In this document: positions 8,319 through 16,599 of the stretch, in pieces
How the letters are laid out: each line of letters begins with the position of its first letter
Numbering within the stretch: position 1 is the stretch's first letter
Assembly: GCA_018712405.1 (NCBI GenBank)
Contig: DVHB01000058.1
Span: 1-35,235, forward strand
DNA length: 35,235 nucleotides
Source: Candidatus Coproplasma stercoripullorum
GTDB taxonomy: Bacteria; Bacillota; Clostridia; Christensenellales; Borkfalkiaceae
Direction: 5' to 3'
The notes under the pieces: generated by a model
The model's database searches: none
Told to the model about the DNA's origin: nothing
The model's input: only the letters and a program-made list of their open reading frames with translations
Translations under genes and position numbers: made by a program

Positions 8319-8435
8319 GGTTCAGAGTTGCGAGCAGAGCAAGGCGCGCGAGGAAAACCTGAGGGAGTTTACAAAGACGTAAATGACCGAAGGTTGCCAC
8401 AGCGCAACACCGCTATGCGACGCAAATATGAAGCC
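8319..8435. repeat. Covarying 3'-flank structured element, copy A2
   Basis: Same fold as the copy at 4517. P1 is GGTTCA (8319-8324) with TGAA-G-CC (8429-8435). P2 is TTGCG (8328-8332) with CGCAA (8421-8425). P3 is AACCT (8356-8360) with AGGTT (8391-8395). P4 is GTTTAC (8367-8372) with GTAAAT (8379-8384) around AAAGAC. The tail GGGCGGAGT is conserved. The fakA stop codon begins 25 bp beyond the right end. Confidence 0.85.
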
Positions 8436-8460
8436 GGGCGGAGTAAGTACTATCGTCTTG

Positions 8461-10110
8461 TCACTCTAAAGATACCATGTAATAGTACACCGGCTGCCCG
8501 CCGTAATGGAAATCGACGTCGCACTCGGGGAACTCTTCGGCAACCTTTTGGGAGAGCGCCTCGGCATCCTCCTCCGTCACGCCCTCGCCGTAATAGAGGG
8601 TGATCATTTCATGGTCATTGGTCTTCATGGCCTCGATGAGCTTTATCGTCGTTTCATCGATCGTCGAACCCTGTGCAAGTATCTTTTTGTTGTCGAGGCC
8701 TATGATATCGCCCTCCTTGAGCCTGAAGCCGTTCATCGTAGTATCGCGCACGGCATAGGTAACCAAGCCGGAGGTGACGTTATCGATGGCGTGCGTCATG
8801 TTCGTCTTGTTGACGGGCACGGACGCCTCGGGATTGAATGCGAGCGCCGCCGCAAAGCCCTGCGGCACGTTCTTTGTGGGTATTACATGGATCACGCGGT
8901 TTGTTACCAGGTCCTTTGCCTGTTCGGCCGCGAGAATTATATTCGAGTTGTTGGGGAATACGAACACATTCGAGGCGTTTATCTTCTGAACGGCGCTGGC
9001 TATATCCTGCGCGGAGGGATTCATCGTTTGTCCGCCCTCTATAACCCTGTCGCACATAAGGTCTTTGAAGATCTCGGCAAGACCCTCGCCCGAACATATG
9101 GCGAGCATGCCCATCTCCTTCTTTTCCGCCTCGAGCTTGGCCTTAAGCTGCCTGTTCTCCTCGAGCATGTTCTCTATCTTTATCCTGTCGAGCTCGCCCA
9201 GCTCGAGCGCGTACGAAAGCGCAATGCCGGGTGTGTTTGTGTGGACGTGCACCTTTACGAGCTCCAAATCGCCTATGCAGATGACGCTGTCGCCTATCTG
9301 CATGAGCTTTTCTTTGAGCCTGTCGATATCGGCGAGAGTGGTCATCGGCTTTAAATGAATGATGAAATATTCGGTGCAGTATGCAAACTCTATCTCGCCG
9401 AGGTCGAGGTTGATTATATCTGAGTTGTCGCCGAATTCCGGCTCCTTTTTAGGGGTCTGCGCGTCGGTCGGAATGTCGTCCGCACCGATGTCCTCGCCCG
9501 AAACTGCCGCAAGGAAGCCGCGCATTATGGTCATGAGGCCCACGCCGCCGCTGTCGACAACGCCGGCCTTCTTCAAAACGGGCAGAAGTTCGGGCGTATG
9601 CGCCAGCGCCTCGTCGCCCACGGCAATGAGCGCCGTAAGGAAATCTACGAAATCTTTATTCTTGCTCGCAAGTTTGGGGGCGGCCTCGCTCATCAGCCTT
9701 ACGACGGTGAGGATGGTGCCCTCTTTGGGCTTGGATACGGCGCTGTAGGCTATCTTTGTGCCCGCCTCTAAGGCCTTTGCAAAAGTCTTTGTATCGAAAC
9801 TCTGCTGGCATTCGCGTATGACAGAGCAAATGCCGCGGAATATCTGGCTGGTTATAACGCCCGAATTGCCGCGCGCGCCGCGCAGCGCGCCCTTGGAAAC
9901 GGCGTCGCAAATCTCCTGAAAATGATTGGAATTGCAGGCGTTCATCTCGGCTATGGCCGACTGCATGGTGAGCGACATATTCGTGCCCGTGTCGCCGTCG
10001 GGCACGGGGAATACGTTGAGGGCGTCGACTTTGGCCCTGTTTATTTCAAGCATTCTCGCACCGCTCGTGACCATCTTCCTAAAGTCGGTGCAGTTTATGA
10101 TTTTTTGCAT
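8461..10110 (-). CDS. fakA: DAK2-domain fatty acid kinase (YloV/FakA family)
   Basis: ATP-dependent subunit of the fatty acid kinase that phosphorylates FakB-bound fatty acids in the cytoplasm; 549 aa, full family length. The N-terminal DAK2 domain has the nucleotide/metal motif NVFPVPDGDTGTNM (residues 32-45) and the GALRGARGNSGVITSQIFRG segment. The middle and C-terminal domains match the YloV layout (VKVHVHTNTPG; FVFPNNSNIILAAEQA). The ATG has a GAGGAG site. It follows asp23/yloU by 61 bp, the conserved yloU-yloV pair. No fakB (DegV) gene is in the window. Function is from family knowledge. Confidence 0.93.
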   Translation of the reverse strand: MQKIINCTDFRKMVTSGARMLEINRAKVDALNVFPVPDGDTGTNMSLTMQSAIAEMNACNSNHFQEICDAVSKGALRGARGNSGVITSQIFRGICSVIRECQQSFDTKTFAKALEAGTKIAYSAVSKPKEGTILTVVRLMSEAAPKLASKNKDFVDFLTALIAVGDEALAHTPELLPVLKKAGVVDSGGVGLMTIMRGFLAAVSGEDIGADDIPTDAQTPKKEPEFGDNSDIINLDLGEIEFAYCTEYFIIHLKPMTTLADIDRLKEKLMQIGDSVICIGDLELVKVHVHTNTPGIALSYALELGELDRIKIENMLEENRQLKAKLEAEKKEMGMLAICSGEGLAEIFKDLMCDRVIEGGQTMNPSAQDIASAVQKINASNVFVFPNNSNIILAAEQAKDLVTNRVIHVIPTKNVPQGFAAALAFNPEASVPVNKTNMTHAIDNVTSGLVTYAVRDTTMNGFRLKEGDIIGLDNKKILAQGSTIDETTIKLIEAMKTNDHEMITLYYGEGVTEEDAEALSQKVAEEFPECDVDFHYGGQPVYYYMVSLE

Positions 10111-10171
10111 ATAGCTCCTCAGAAATTAAAGGCGCGTCCGAAATATTTCAGGGCGCGCAAAAACATGGAAA

Positions 10172-10525
10172 TCAGAGTTTGACTCCCATTATGTTTACGT
10201 TCACCGTATCTACGATCATGCCCGAAAAACGCTCCAACTTGTACTTTACTCCCTCTTTGAGCGATTCGGCCACGGCGTTTATCGAAACGCCGTACTTTAC
10301 GATGACGTATACGTCTATATATATCCTGTCGCCGTTGGTTACGACTTTTATCCCCTTGCCGGTGTTTGTGTTCTTTTTCAGAAGTTCCATAATGGAATCC
10401 TGCAGGCGGCGGGATACAAGTTCAACAATGCCGTAACATTCGAGCGCGGCGAAGGCCGCTACCTTGGCGAGTACCTGGTCGGATATCGAAATTTTACCGT
10501 AAACGTTGCTTGTATTGACTGACAT
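10172..10525 (-). CDS. Asp23/Gls24 family protein (YloU-like)
   Basis: Small envelope-stress-associated protein of the Asp23/Gls24 family, 117 aa. It has the family pattern of an N-terminal YGKISISDQVLAKVAAFAALECYGIVELVS helix and the VNVNIMGVKL end. The frame extends 16 codons upstream, but the ATG at 10523-10525 is preceded by AGGAGATGTT, so I start there. It has its own promoter and leads into fakA. Its precise biochemical role is not established from sequence. Confidence 0.9.
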   Translation of the reverse strand: MSVNTSNVYGKISISDQVLAKVAAFAALECYGIVELVSRRLQDSIMELLKKNTNTGKGIKVVTNGDRIYIDVYVIVKYGVSINAVAESLKEGVKYKLERFSGMIVDTVNVNIMGVKL

Positions 10526-10544
10526 AACATCTCCTGTCGTAGTT

Positions 10545-10573
10545 ATTTTATACCATTTGACGGCGTTTTGCAA
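10545..10573 (-). promoter_or_regulatory. Predicted promoter for asp23-fakA
   Basis: Minus strand TTGCAA (10568-10573), 17 bases, TAAAAT (10545-10550), ending 20 bp before the asp23 start codon. Confidence 0.6.
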
Positions 10574-10666
10574 GTCTTTCCCCCAACTTTTCGCATAAAA
10601 TGGGGGCAGGCGGCCCCAAAATTTTGCTCATCAAGCAAAAAAAATTCAAATTAAGGGCATTTTTGG

Positions 10667-10695
10667 TTGATTTTTTTTTGAACGGGTGCTATATT
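10667..10695 (+). promoter_or_regulatory. Predicted promoter for rpmB
   Basis: TTGATT (10667-10672), a 17-base spacer starting with a T-run, and TATATT (10690-10695), ~75 bp before the rpmB ATG. It is divergent from the asp23 promoter. Confidence 0.55.
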
Positions 10696-10770
10696 AATAT
10701 AGCCGTTTTTGAGAAGCGGCTTTTATTTACACTTATTTTTTGCAAATTTCCACCACGGAGGTGTTTTATT

Positions 10771-10956
10771 ATGTCGAGAGTATGCAGCGTATGCGGCAAG
10801 GGACAGACGTCGGGCAACAATGTTTCCCACTCCAAGAGAAGGACGAGGAGAACTTTCAAGGCAAACGTTCAGAAAATAAGCTATATCGACGCAAAAGGCA
10901 ACGCAGTTACGGGCTACGTGTGCACGAGGTGCATGAAGACCGTTGAAAGAGCGTAA
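10771..10956 (+). CDS. rpmB: 50S ribosomal protein L28 (zinc-binding form)
   Basis: Large-subunit protein, 61 aa. It reads MSRVCSVCGKGQTSGNNVSH and ends YVCTRCMKTVERA. The two CxxC pairs mark the cysteine-containing, zinc-ribbon version of L28. A longer frame opens at 10600, but the ATG at 10771 has a CGGAGGTG site and the family N-terminus. In B. subtilis rpmB sits head-to-head with yloU, and the same divergent arrangement is kept here. Confidence 0.97.
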   Translation: MSRVCSVCGKGQTSGNNVSHSKRRTRRTFKANVQKISYIDAKGNAVTGYVCTRCMKTVERA

Positions 10957-10988
10957 GTCTTTCAGGCGTAAACTGAATGCGGCTTGAC

Positions 10989-11020
10989 AGTTCGGGCGGC
11001 GTTTGCCGGCCGAACTTTTT
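10989..11020 (+). terminator. rpmB: Intrinsic terminator of rpmB
   Basis: AGTTCGG and CCGAACT enclose a CGGC/GCCG inner stem, followed by TTTTT; it lies 33 bp after the stop codon. Confidence 0.85.
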
Positions 11021-11183
11021 ATGTTGCAAAAATCAGCTGCAATGCGGATTAAAGTAAGGGAAAAGCCCCGCCGCGCCGCTTCTTCGCCGCCACGGTTGTC
11101 TTTTAGCAATTTGACAATATAAATATGCAATTTCATATTCAAGACAGAGATTGAAAATTGCCGCAAGACATATATATAGCGTT

Positions 11184-11219
11184 AAAACGAGCCTGATTTT
11201 TTAAAATCAGGCTCGTTTT
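11184..11219. terminator. Bidirectional terminator between rpmB and the LRR gene
   Basis: A perfect 17-bp inverted repeat, AAAACGAGCCTGATTTT with AAAATCAGGCTCGTTTT, separated by TT. Each strand ends its stem in a T-run. It serves the convergent LRR lipoprotein gene and backs up the rpmB terminator. Nothing else is recognisable in 11021-11183. Confidence 0.8.
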
Positions 11220-11296
11220 GATTATATCAGGTAAAAAAATTCGAAAATGCGCAGCGCAAGGCATTCCGCCAATATATATTGCCAACACAGAAAATG

Positions 11297-12478
11297 TTAT
11301 ACAGCTACAAAGTACCAGTATGCAGTGAGAAGATCGTCCTTGAGCCACTCCGCCGCCTGCTCGCCGTCGGTGAGCTCGTACGAGGGTATCCTGCCCTTGG
11401 CGGACGGGTCGTCTTTCACATCCTCGCTGTAGTAAAAGGAAAACAACAGATCCTCTGCTTCTTCTGAGCCGGGAGCAATACTCTCGTCCTCCTCCGTTTC
11501 GGGATCGTCTTCGGCAAGTTCTTCGGTATACAGCCAAACGCCCTTCCCCTGAGGCATTGCGACAGACGTAACTCCGGAAGCCTGGAAGGCATACTGACCG
11601 AGATAAGTCAGATTTTCGGGCAAAGTAAGCGAGTCAAACTCATATGTATTTGAAAAGGCATAGTCGCCTATTGCGGTCACGGCCGACGGTATGTCAATGC
11701 TTTCGGCAGAATGGCAGCCGCCGAAGGCCCCGTCGCCTATGGCCGTAACATCGCCGTCTATCACAAAGGAAGTTACGTTTATGCAATTGGCAAAGGAATA
11801 CTGCATTATTTCGGTAACGCCGGCAGGTATCACTATTTCTCCTGAGAGTTCATAGCAATAAAAAAACGCGTTGCCGCCTATAAATGTGAGCGTGGAAGGC
11901 AGGTTCACAGGATTCGATTCATCGGCATTTATCTCGCTTAAGGCATAGCACTGCTGGAACGCGCGGTTGCCTATTGACGTTATTCCCTCGGGAAGGGTCA
12001 CCGACTGCAGTCTGTCACAACCGCCGAACATACTTTCCCCTACATTCATCGTAGAAGGCAAAACGGCTTTCTGCAATGAAATGCAATAGACGAACGCCGC
12101 TATGCCGACTTCGCTCACTCCTTCTTCGACAGTAAGCGTAACCAGCGATTTGCAATTAATGAACGCCTGCTCTCCTATGCCGCGCACGGGCGTGCCGCCT
12201 ATTTCGGCGGGAACGACAAGATCTACAGGCTTACCGGAATAGCCGGTGACCATATAATAAGAACCTTCCGGCGCGGGATCCGGGGAGTCGGCGGAATCAC
12301 CGCCGGAAGACCCGTCCGGCTCGTCGGGATTTTCCGAAAAATTATCGGTGCGGATCACCTCGTCTTCGGAGGAATAGAGAGTATACTCTATATACGTTTC
12401 GCCGAAACAACCCGAAAGAGCGGGCATGCAACACAGCGCCGCCACAGCGGCGGCAGCGGCAATGATTTTAAATTTCAT
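11297..12478 (-). CDS. BspA-type leucine-rich-repeat lipoprotein
   Basis: Predicted surface lipoprotein, 393 aa. It has a signal peptide with lipobox LSGC (Cys24), an acidic/Ser-rich linker (about 40-70), then LRR_5/BspA-type repeats from about 90 to 300 (units such as IGEQAFINCKSLVTLTV, IGNRAFQQCYALSEI and IGDGAFGGCHSAESI). An acidic tail ends in a tryptophan/tyrosine-rich patch. BspA-like repeats mediate binding to host or bacterial surface ligands in some species; the ligand here is unknown. The ribosome site is weak (GGG). It ends ~75 bp before the bidirectional terminator. It interrupts the B. subtilis-like gene order and is probably accessory. Confidence 0.85.
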   Translation of the reverse strand: MKFKIIAAAAAVAALCCMPALSGCFGETYIEYTLYSSEDEVIRTDNFSENPDEPDGSSGGDSADSPDPAPEGSYYMVTGYSGKPVDLVVPAEIGGTPVRGIGEQAFINCKSLVTLTVEEGVSEVGIAAFVYCISLQKAVLPSTMNVGESMFGGCDRLQSVTLPEGITSIGNRAFQQCYALSEINADESNPVNLPSTLTFIGGNAFFYCYELSGEIVIPAGVTEIMQYSFANCINVTSFVIDGDVTAIGDGAFGGCHSAESIDIPSAVTAIGDYAFSNTYEFDSLTLPENLTYLGQYAFQASGVTSVAMPQGKGVWLYTEELAEDDPETEEDESIAPGSEEAEDLLFSFYYSEDVKDDPSAKGRIPSYELTDGEQAAEWLKDDLLTAYWYFVAV

Positions 12479-12740
12479 ATCGTACCCAAGCGCGAAAAAC
12501 AGTGCGCGCCCATCAATCTGAATTTCAATATATTTATTTTAACATATCTGTGCTATGCACGCAAGGGAAACGGGCTGAATATCTTGTGAAATAAAATTGC
12601 GGAGCGCGGCTTCGCCGTCTGTATTTCTCTCGGGGTGCATTTTTTGCCGAACGGCCGCGGGGCGCGCAATCTTTGCGCGCCCCGCGGCCTGAACAGAACC
12701 TGATATCTCATTTCAATTCATTTAAAAAAGCAGGCGGCTC
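12479..12740. other. Intergenic gap with a perfect 17-bp GC-rich hairpin
   Basis: The stem arms are 12653-12669 and 12673-12689 with a TCT loop; it begins GGCCGCGGGGCG. It lies ~50 bp past the dipeptidase stop. Neither strand has a T-run directly after it, so it is a questionable terminator or a repeat. No promoter for the LRR gene is convincing. Confidence 0.5.
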
Positions 12741-13676
12741 TCAGCCGCACACATCCCTGAACACGCGCTCAAAATTGCCGCGCGCAACCTTTTCGGCTAT
12801 GCGCGGACCGAATTTTTCGGCAATTCTGCGCAGTAATACGGGCATGCCTTCGCATGATTCCATACCTGCCTGTGGCAGCATGCCGTCAAAGTCCGAACCG
12901 ATAGCCGCGCAGTCCTCCCCGCCGACATCTATTATATGCGCGACGTGCAGGAGCGCGCCCTCCATAGCGTTTTCGCCGCCTGAAAAATCCAAGCAGAAGT
13001 TTATTGCCGCAATGCCGCCGCAGTCGGCAATACCCCTTATCTGCCCGTCGGTCAGGTTACGGCTGACGGGATGCAGCGCAAAGGCGTTTGAGTGGCTGGC
13101 CACGAGCGGCTTTTTTCTGCCGCGCAAGAGGTCCGAAAGTCCTCCGTCGGAGAGATGCGAAACATCGATTATTATGCCCGCGTTGTCGAGCGCATCTGCC
13201 GCGTCACGCCCGCGCGGCTTTAACCCGCGTTCCTCGCGCGAACGAAAATCGGGTTTACCGCCGCGGAACTTTAAATTAGGATAAGCAAGCGCGTTTTCGT
13301 CGTTCCAGACAAGCGAGGCCATGCGCACTCCCGCGGCATAGAGCCCTGCGATATCGGCAGGCGAAGAGATAAAGCCGATATTTTCAGCCGTCAATATACA
13401 GCCCGGTTTGCCCTCAGTTATTGCAGTCTCAAGGTCGGCACAGCACAAAACGGGCGCACATATATCAGAACTTTCGCAAATTTCCCGCCTGAAAAACGCG
13501 GCGTACTCATAAAATTTTTCCCTTGTACCGCCCTGCATAAAGATAGCGAAACACTGTGCGGCACACCCGGCCGCGCATAAGCGCTCAAAATCGAGCTGAA
13601 GATTGTTTTTGCGTAAACTCAGGCCTTTGTCGCTCGCAAAGGTCAAAGTATCGCAATGCATGTCTATGTAATTCAT
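12741..13676 (-). CDS. Membrane dipeptidase family (peptidase M19)
   Basis: Zinc-dependent dipeptidase related to renal dipeptidase, 311 aa, normal for bacterial members. The metal-binding HxD is at residues 7-9 (MNYIDMHCDTL). Later come ILTAENIGF, the IIIDVSHLSDGG and VASHSNAFALHPVSRNLTD motifs with the second-site histidines, and IGSDFDGM. No signal peptide is seen, so it is probably cytoplasmic and cleaves dipeptides or related amides. There is no good ribosome site before the ATG. It lies between the thiN terminator and the LRR gene. Confidence 0.92.
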   Translation of the reverse strand: MNYIDMHCDTLTFASDKGLSLRKNNLQLDFERLCAAGCAAQCFAIFMQGGTREKFYEYAAFFRREICESSDICAPVLCCADLETAITEGKPGCILTAENIGFISSPADIAGLYAAGVRMASLVWNDENALAYPNLKFRGGKPDFRSREERGLKPRGRDAADALDNAGIIIDVSHLSDGGLSDLLRGRKKPLVASHSNAFALHPVSRNLTDGQIRGIADCGGIAAINFCLDFSGGENAMEGALLHVAHIIDVGGEDCAAIGSDFDGMLPQAGMESCEGMPVLLRRIAEKFGPRIAEKVARGNFERVFRDVCG

Positions 13677-13686
13677 AATCTTGTGT

Positions 13687-13727
13687 AAAAAACAGCGTTA
13701 ATTGCCGCATATGTGCGGTGCAATTAA
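13687..13727 (-). terminator. Probable terminator after thiN
   Basis: TTAATTGC (13698-13705) and GCAATTAA (13720-13727) enclose a CGCA/TGCG inner stem. On the minus strand TTTTTT follows after five bases. It would end the yicC-to-thiN transcript. Confidence 0.45.
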
Positions 13728-13805
13728 TTTTTATGCGCTAAAATTCCAAGCACTTTGCGGACGGGTTTGGGCGGCTTCACGCATACGACGATAATTTTAT
13801 TCAAC

Positions 13806-14411
13806 TTACACGCTCCCAAGGTTTATTACTACGAGGGCGGTATCGCCCTCGCCGAACACTACGCGGGCGTCAGCGCTCTCCACAATGTTGGATACGCCGC
13901 GGCACTCACCGTATGAAATGACTTCGGGGTAGCTGTACTTAAGCCCTCTGCTACACATTATATGCAGGGGCGCAGAAAAGGGAAACACCGATATCGTCCT
14001 GCCGGCATAGCCGCCGAGCTCAACACATCCGCGCACCGCGCAAATTATAGTGCTTTCGCTCAAAAGACGCGCACATATGCCGCGTTGAACGCAGTAATAC
14101 AGCAGCTGGACATTGCCTAAAAAATGGTCTTCCCTGCCTCCGAACGCGCCGTATATGTCTATTTCCGTAACACCGTCGGCAATCATCTTGCGCACTGCGA
14201 TCTCGCCGTCGGTAAAGTTCTTTTCGGAGGGGTAAACTTCGTCGGGCGGAGGTACGGGCGGCTCGTCCAGGCTGTCGAAATCGCCGATATTTTTATATAT
14301 CTCCACCCTGCCCTTTGCCCAGTGATAGGCGCCGTCGCAGCAATATACGTGGCAGCCTTTGGGTATTTCGCCGCTATATGGCGTACCGTTTAAAAGCAGT
14401 ATGCCCTTCAT
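13806..14411 (-). CDS. thiN: Thiamine pyrophosphokinase
   Basis: Transfers pyrophosphate from ATP to thiamine to make thiamine diphosphate; 201 aa. Family motifs seen are CDGAYHWA, the metal-binding NIGDFDSLD, YPSEKNFTDGEIAVRKMI and GAFGGREDHFLGNVQLL. Its ATG overlaps the rpe stop (ATGA, 14408-14411), indicating translational coupling. rpe-thiN adjacency is also seen in B. subtilis. No TPP riboswitch is visible, in line with a housekeeping salvage role. Confidence 0.93.
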   Translation of the reverse strand: MKGILLLNGTPYSGEIPKGCHVYCCDGAYHWAKGRVEIYKNIGDFDSLDEPPVPPPDEVYPSEKNFTDGEIAVRKMIADGVTEIDIYGAFGGREDHFLGNVQLLYYCVQRGICARLLSESTIICAVRGCVELGGYAGRTISVFPFSAPLHIMCSRGLKYSYPEVISYGECRGVSNIVESADARVVFGEGDTALVVINLGSV

Positions 14412-15076
14412 TGCCCGCGAAGTTCCCTGGTTGCCGCCGCAAAGTCGGGCGCGGAGAAGAGCGCCGAGCCCGCCACGAGCACGTTTGCGCCCGCATCTAT
14501 GACAAGCGGCGCAGTTTTTGCGTTTATGCCGCCGTCCACCTCGATATCAAGCTCGGGTTTGCCGATAGTTTTGGCATATTCCCGCGCCGATCTGATTTTT
14601 TCGAGCGAGCCTTCGATGAATTTCTGCCCGCCGTAGCCGGGGAATACCGACATTATGAGCACCATGTCGCACAGGCCGAACACTGGGAAGATGTTCTGCA
14701 CGGGCACGTCGGGGTTGACCACCGCGCCGCACTTTACGCCGTACGACTTTATCAGTTCGAGCGTCTCTTTAAGGTAGCTTTCAGATATCTTTGCGCACGC
14801 CTCGTAATGCACGGTTATTATGTCGGCGCCCGCCTCGGCAAAGAACTTTATCTGCGTTTTGGGGTGCTCTATCATGAGGTGCACATCGAGCGGAAGTTTT
14901 GTTACGGGACGGATATTTTTTACCATCTGCCCGCCGAAGGTTATGGGGCCGACGAACGAGCCGTCCATGACGTCGCAGTGAATAAGATCTGCCCCGCTCC
15001 TCTCGCAGAGCCCTACGGCCTCGCCCATGCGCGAAAAATCGGCCGAAAGTATTGAAGGCGCTATCTTGATTTGCAT
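14408..15076 (-). CDS. rpe: Ribulose-phosphate 3-epimerase
   Basis: Interconverts ribulose-5-P and xylulose-5-P in the pentose phosphate pathway; 222 aa TIM barrel. Motifs include IKIAPSILSADFSRM, HCDVMDGSFVGPITFG, LDVHLMIEHP, VHYEA, the PGYGGQKFI phosphate loop and DIEVDGGIN, with the two catalytic Asp and the metal His residues present. A GGAGA ribosome site precedes the ATG. Upstream lies a 436-bp repeat-filled gap where B. subtilis has prpC-prkC-rsgA. Confidence 0.97.
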   Translation of the reverse strand: MQIKIAPSILSADFSRMGEAVGLCERSGADLIHCDVMDGSFVGPITFGGQMVKNIRPVTKLPLDVHLMIEHPKTQIKFFAEAGADIITVHYEACAKISESYLKETLELIKSYGVKCGAVVNPDVPVQNIFPVFGLCDMVLIMSVFPGYGGQKFIEGSLEKIRSAREYAKTIGKPELDIEVDGGINAKTAPLVIDAGANVLVAGSALFSAPDFAAATRELRGQ

Positions 15077-15383
15077 ATTATATTCTCCGTTAAAACAAGT
15101 AGTTTACTAAAATTTTATACCGCAATACATATACGCCCGTAGCGGGTTCAGAGAAAAGTGCCAAGAACCCCTCCGAGTTGTTTGAGCAGAGCGAAAACAA
15201 CTCACCTCCCCTTAATGGGAGGCTTAATGCGGTGAAAAGCATAAACCCTTAAGTCGACTTCGTCGCCAGCTCCCCTTAAAAAGTGGAGCCTATATTGCGG
15301 AATAATTTTCAAATAATAACTGTGCGCAAGCAGGGTTTCCCTGCGCAACAGGATAAAATTTTCACCTTATTAAAGCAGTTAAT
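15077..15383. repeat. Repeat mosaic between rlmN and rpe
   Basis: No gene is supported. The pieces are: a CCCG-TAG-CGGGTTCAGAG head fragment (15132-15150) like the left end of the covarying element; CTCCCC-TTAAT-GGGAG-type hairpins (15202-15232 and 15270-15300); and the TATTGCGGAATAA ... AATAACTGTGCGCA block (15292-15330) shared with 4433-4470. A CAGGG/CCCTG hairpin lies near 15330-15345. Confidence 0.6.
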
Positions 15384-15503
15384 AACTTCATAGAAGCGAG
15401 CAAGACAAGGAAGCGTGCGGAAGTTGTGAAGGAGCTTACTTAGAGGTAAGTGACTGAACAAAGCCGTAAGCGCGACACCGTATTGCGACGCTTATATGAA
15501 GTT
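15384..15503. repeat. Covarying 3'-flank structured element, copy A3
   Basis: P1 is a perfect 9-bp AACTTCATA (15384-15392) with TATGAAGTT (15495-15503). P2 is AAGCG (15394-15398) with CGCTT (15489-15493). P3 is TTGT (15424-15427) with ACAA (15458-15461), extended by GCGG/CCGT. P4 is GCTTAC (15434-15439) with GTAAGT (15446-15451) around TTAGAG. The conserved tail GGCGGAGTTTA contains the rlmN stop codon (15513-15515). Confidence 0.85.
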
Positions 15504-15512
15504 TGGCGGAGT

Positions 15513-16553
15513 TTAGTTATTTTTAATATAACCTGCCCTGAGTTGGCCGCACGCCCCGCCAATATCCGCCCCCATTCTTCTCCGCAGGGTGGCGGATATG
15601 CCGCCTGCGGTGAGCGTCTTTAAAAACGCCTGGGCGTTTTTTTCGCTCGCTGCCAAAAGAGCACGCTCCTTTACCTCGTTAAGCCTTATCAGATTCACAT
15701 GGCACGGCCTGCCCTTTAAAAGGCTTATAAGCGCCCTTGCGTGCGCCTCGTCGGCGTTTTCGCCCTCGATGAGCGAATATTCAAAGATATATCTGCGGCC
15801 CGTCTTTTCAAAGTAATTGGTGCATGCCGCCAGAATTTCGGCTATTTTATAGCGCTTTGCAATCGGCATGGTACGGGCGCGCTCTTCATCGGTAACGTTG
15901 TGGAGAGATACTGTGAGGTTTACCGGCAGGCCCTCCTCCGCGAGGGCGTACATCTTTGGCACAAGTCCGCAGGTTGAGAGACTGACGTTGCGGGGGGAGA
16001 TATTTATGCCGCCCTCCGCCGCCATGTCGCGGATAAATTTTATCACATTTTCGTAGTTATCGAGCGGTTCGCCGCTGCCCATCAATACGACATTGGTCAC
16101 TTGGCGCTTCTTTTCGGTGCCGCCGTGCACGGCGTTCACCTTTAAGACCTGCGACAGGATCTCGCCCGACGAAAGATTGCGCACGAGGCCGCCCAAAGTG
16201 CTGGCGCAGAACTTGCAGCCCATGCGGCAGCCCACCTGCGTGGAGACGCACTGCGTGTTGCCGTATTTATATTTCATCAGAACGCCTTCGATTATGTTGC
16301 CGTCGGCAAGGCGGAAGAGATACTTCTCCGTCCCGTCGGCCGAGACGAGCGTTTTGACGACCTCTATGGCGCAGTCCTCGAACTGCTCTGAAAGCTTCGC
16401 CTTGAAAGCATTGGGGAGCGCGGGAATATCGGAAATGTTGTGCCCGCGCATTATGCCGCTGTAGAGCTGTTTCGCGCGGAAGGGCTTCTCTCCCATCTCC
16501 TCGACGAGCTTTTCAAGCTCCTTTAAGTTGTAGTCCTGAATGATTTTTTTCAT
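15513..16553 (-). CDS. rlmN: Dual-specificity rRNA/tRNA adenine-C2 methyltransferase RlmN
   Basis: Radical-SAM enzyme that methylates A2503 of 23S rRNA and A37 of some tRNAs; 346 aa. The iron-sulfur motif is C109-x3-C113-x2-C116 (VGCRMGCKFCAS), followed by GEPLDNYENV and the SLHNVTDEER region; a conserved Cys lies near the C-terminus (IGGACGQL). The start is uncertain. The ATG at 16553 fits the family (MKKIIQDYNLKELEKL) but lacks a ribosome site; a TTG at 16580 in frame is an alternative, and the frame opens at a TTG at 16616 overlapping rsmB. It follows rsmB directly in the operon. Confidence 0.93.
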   Translation of the reverse strand: MKKIIQDYNLKELEKLVEEMGEKPFRAKQLYSGIMRGHNISDIPALPNAFKAKLSEQFEDCAIEVVKTLVSADGTEKYLFRLADGNIIEGVLMKYKYGNTQCVSTQVGCRMGCKFCASTLGGLVRNLSSGEILSQVLKVNAVHGGTEKKRQVTNVVLMGSGEPLDNYENVIKFIRDMAAEGGINISPRNVSLSTCGLVPKMYALAEEGLPVNLTVSLHNVTDEERARTMPIAKRYKIAEILAACTNYFEKTGRRYIFEYSLIEGENADEAHARALISLLKGRPCHVNLIRLNEVKERALLAASEKNAQAFLKTLTAGGISATLRRRMGADIGGACGQLRAGYIKNN

Positions 16554-16599
16554 AGTTGAGGCATATGTGGGGGTCAATTTGCACTTTGCGCAAAACAGG

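Noticed and set aside
10600-10770. Upstream extension of rpmB by 57 codons
   Set aside because: It covers the promoter and T-rich leader; the ATG at 10771 has the ribosome site and family start.
13677-13805. A spoVM-like short gene after thiN, expected from B. subtilis order
   Set aside because: No short ORF with a ribosome site and amphipathic helix was visible; the region holds a terminator-like hairpin.
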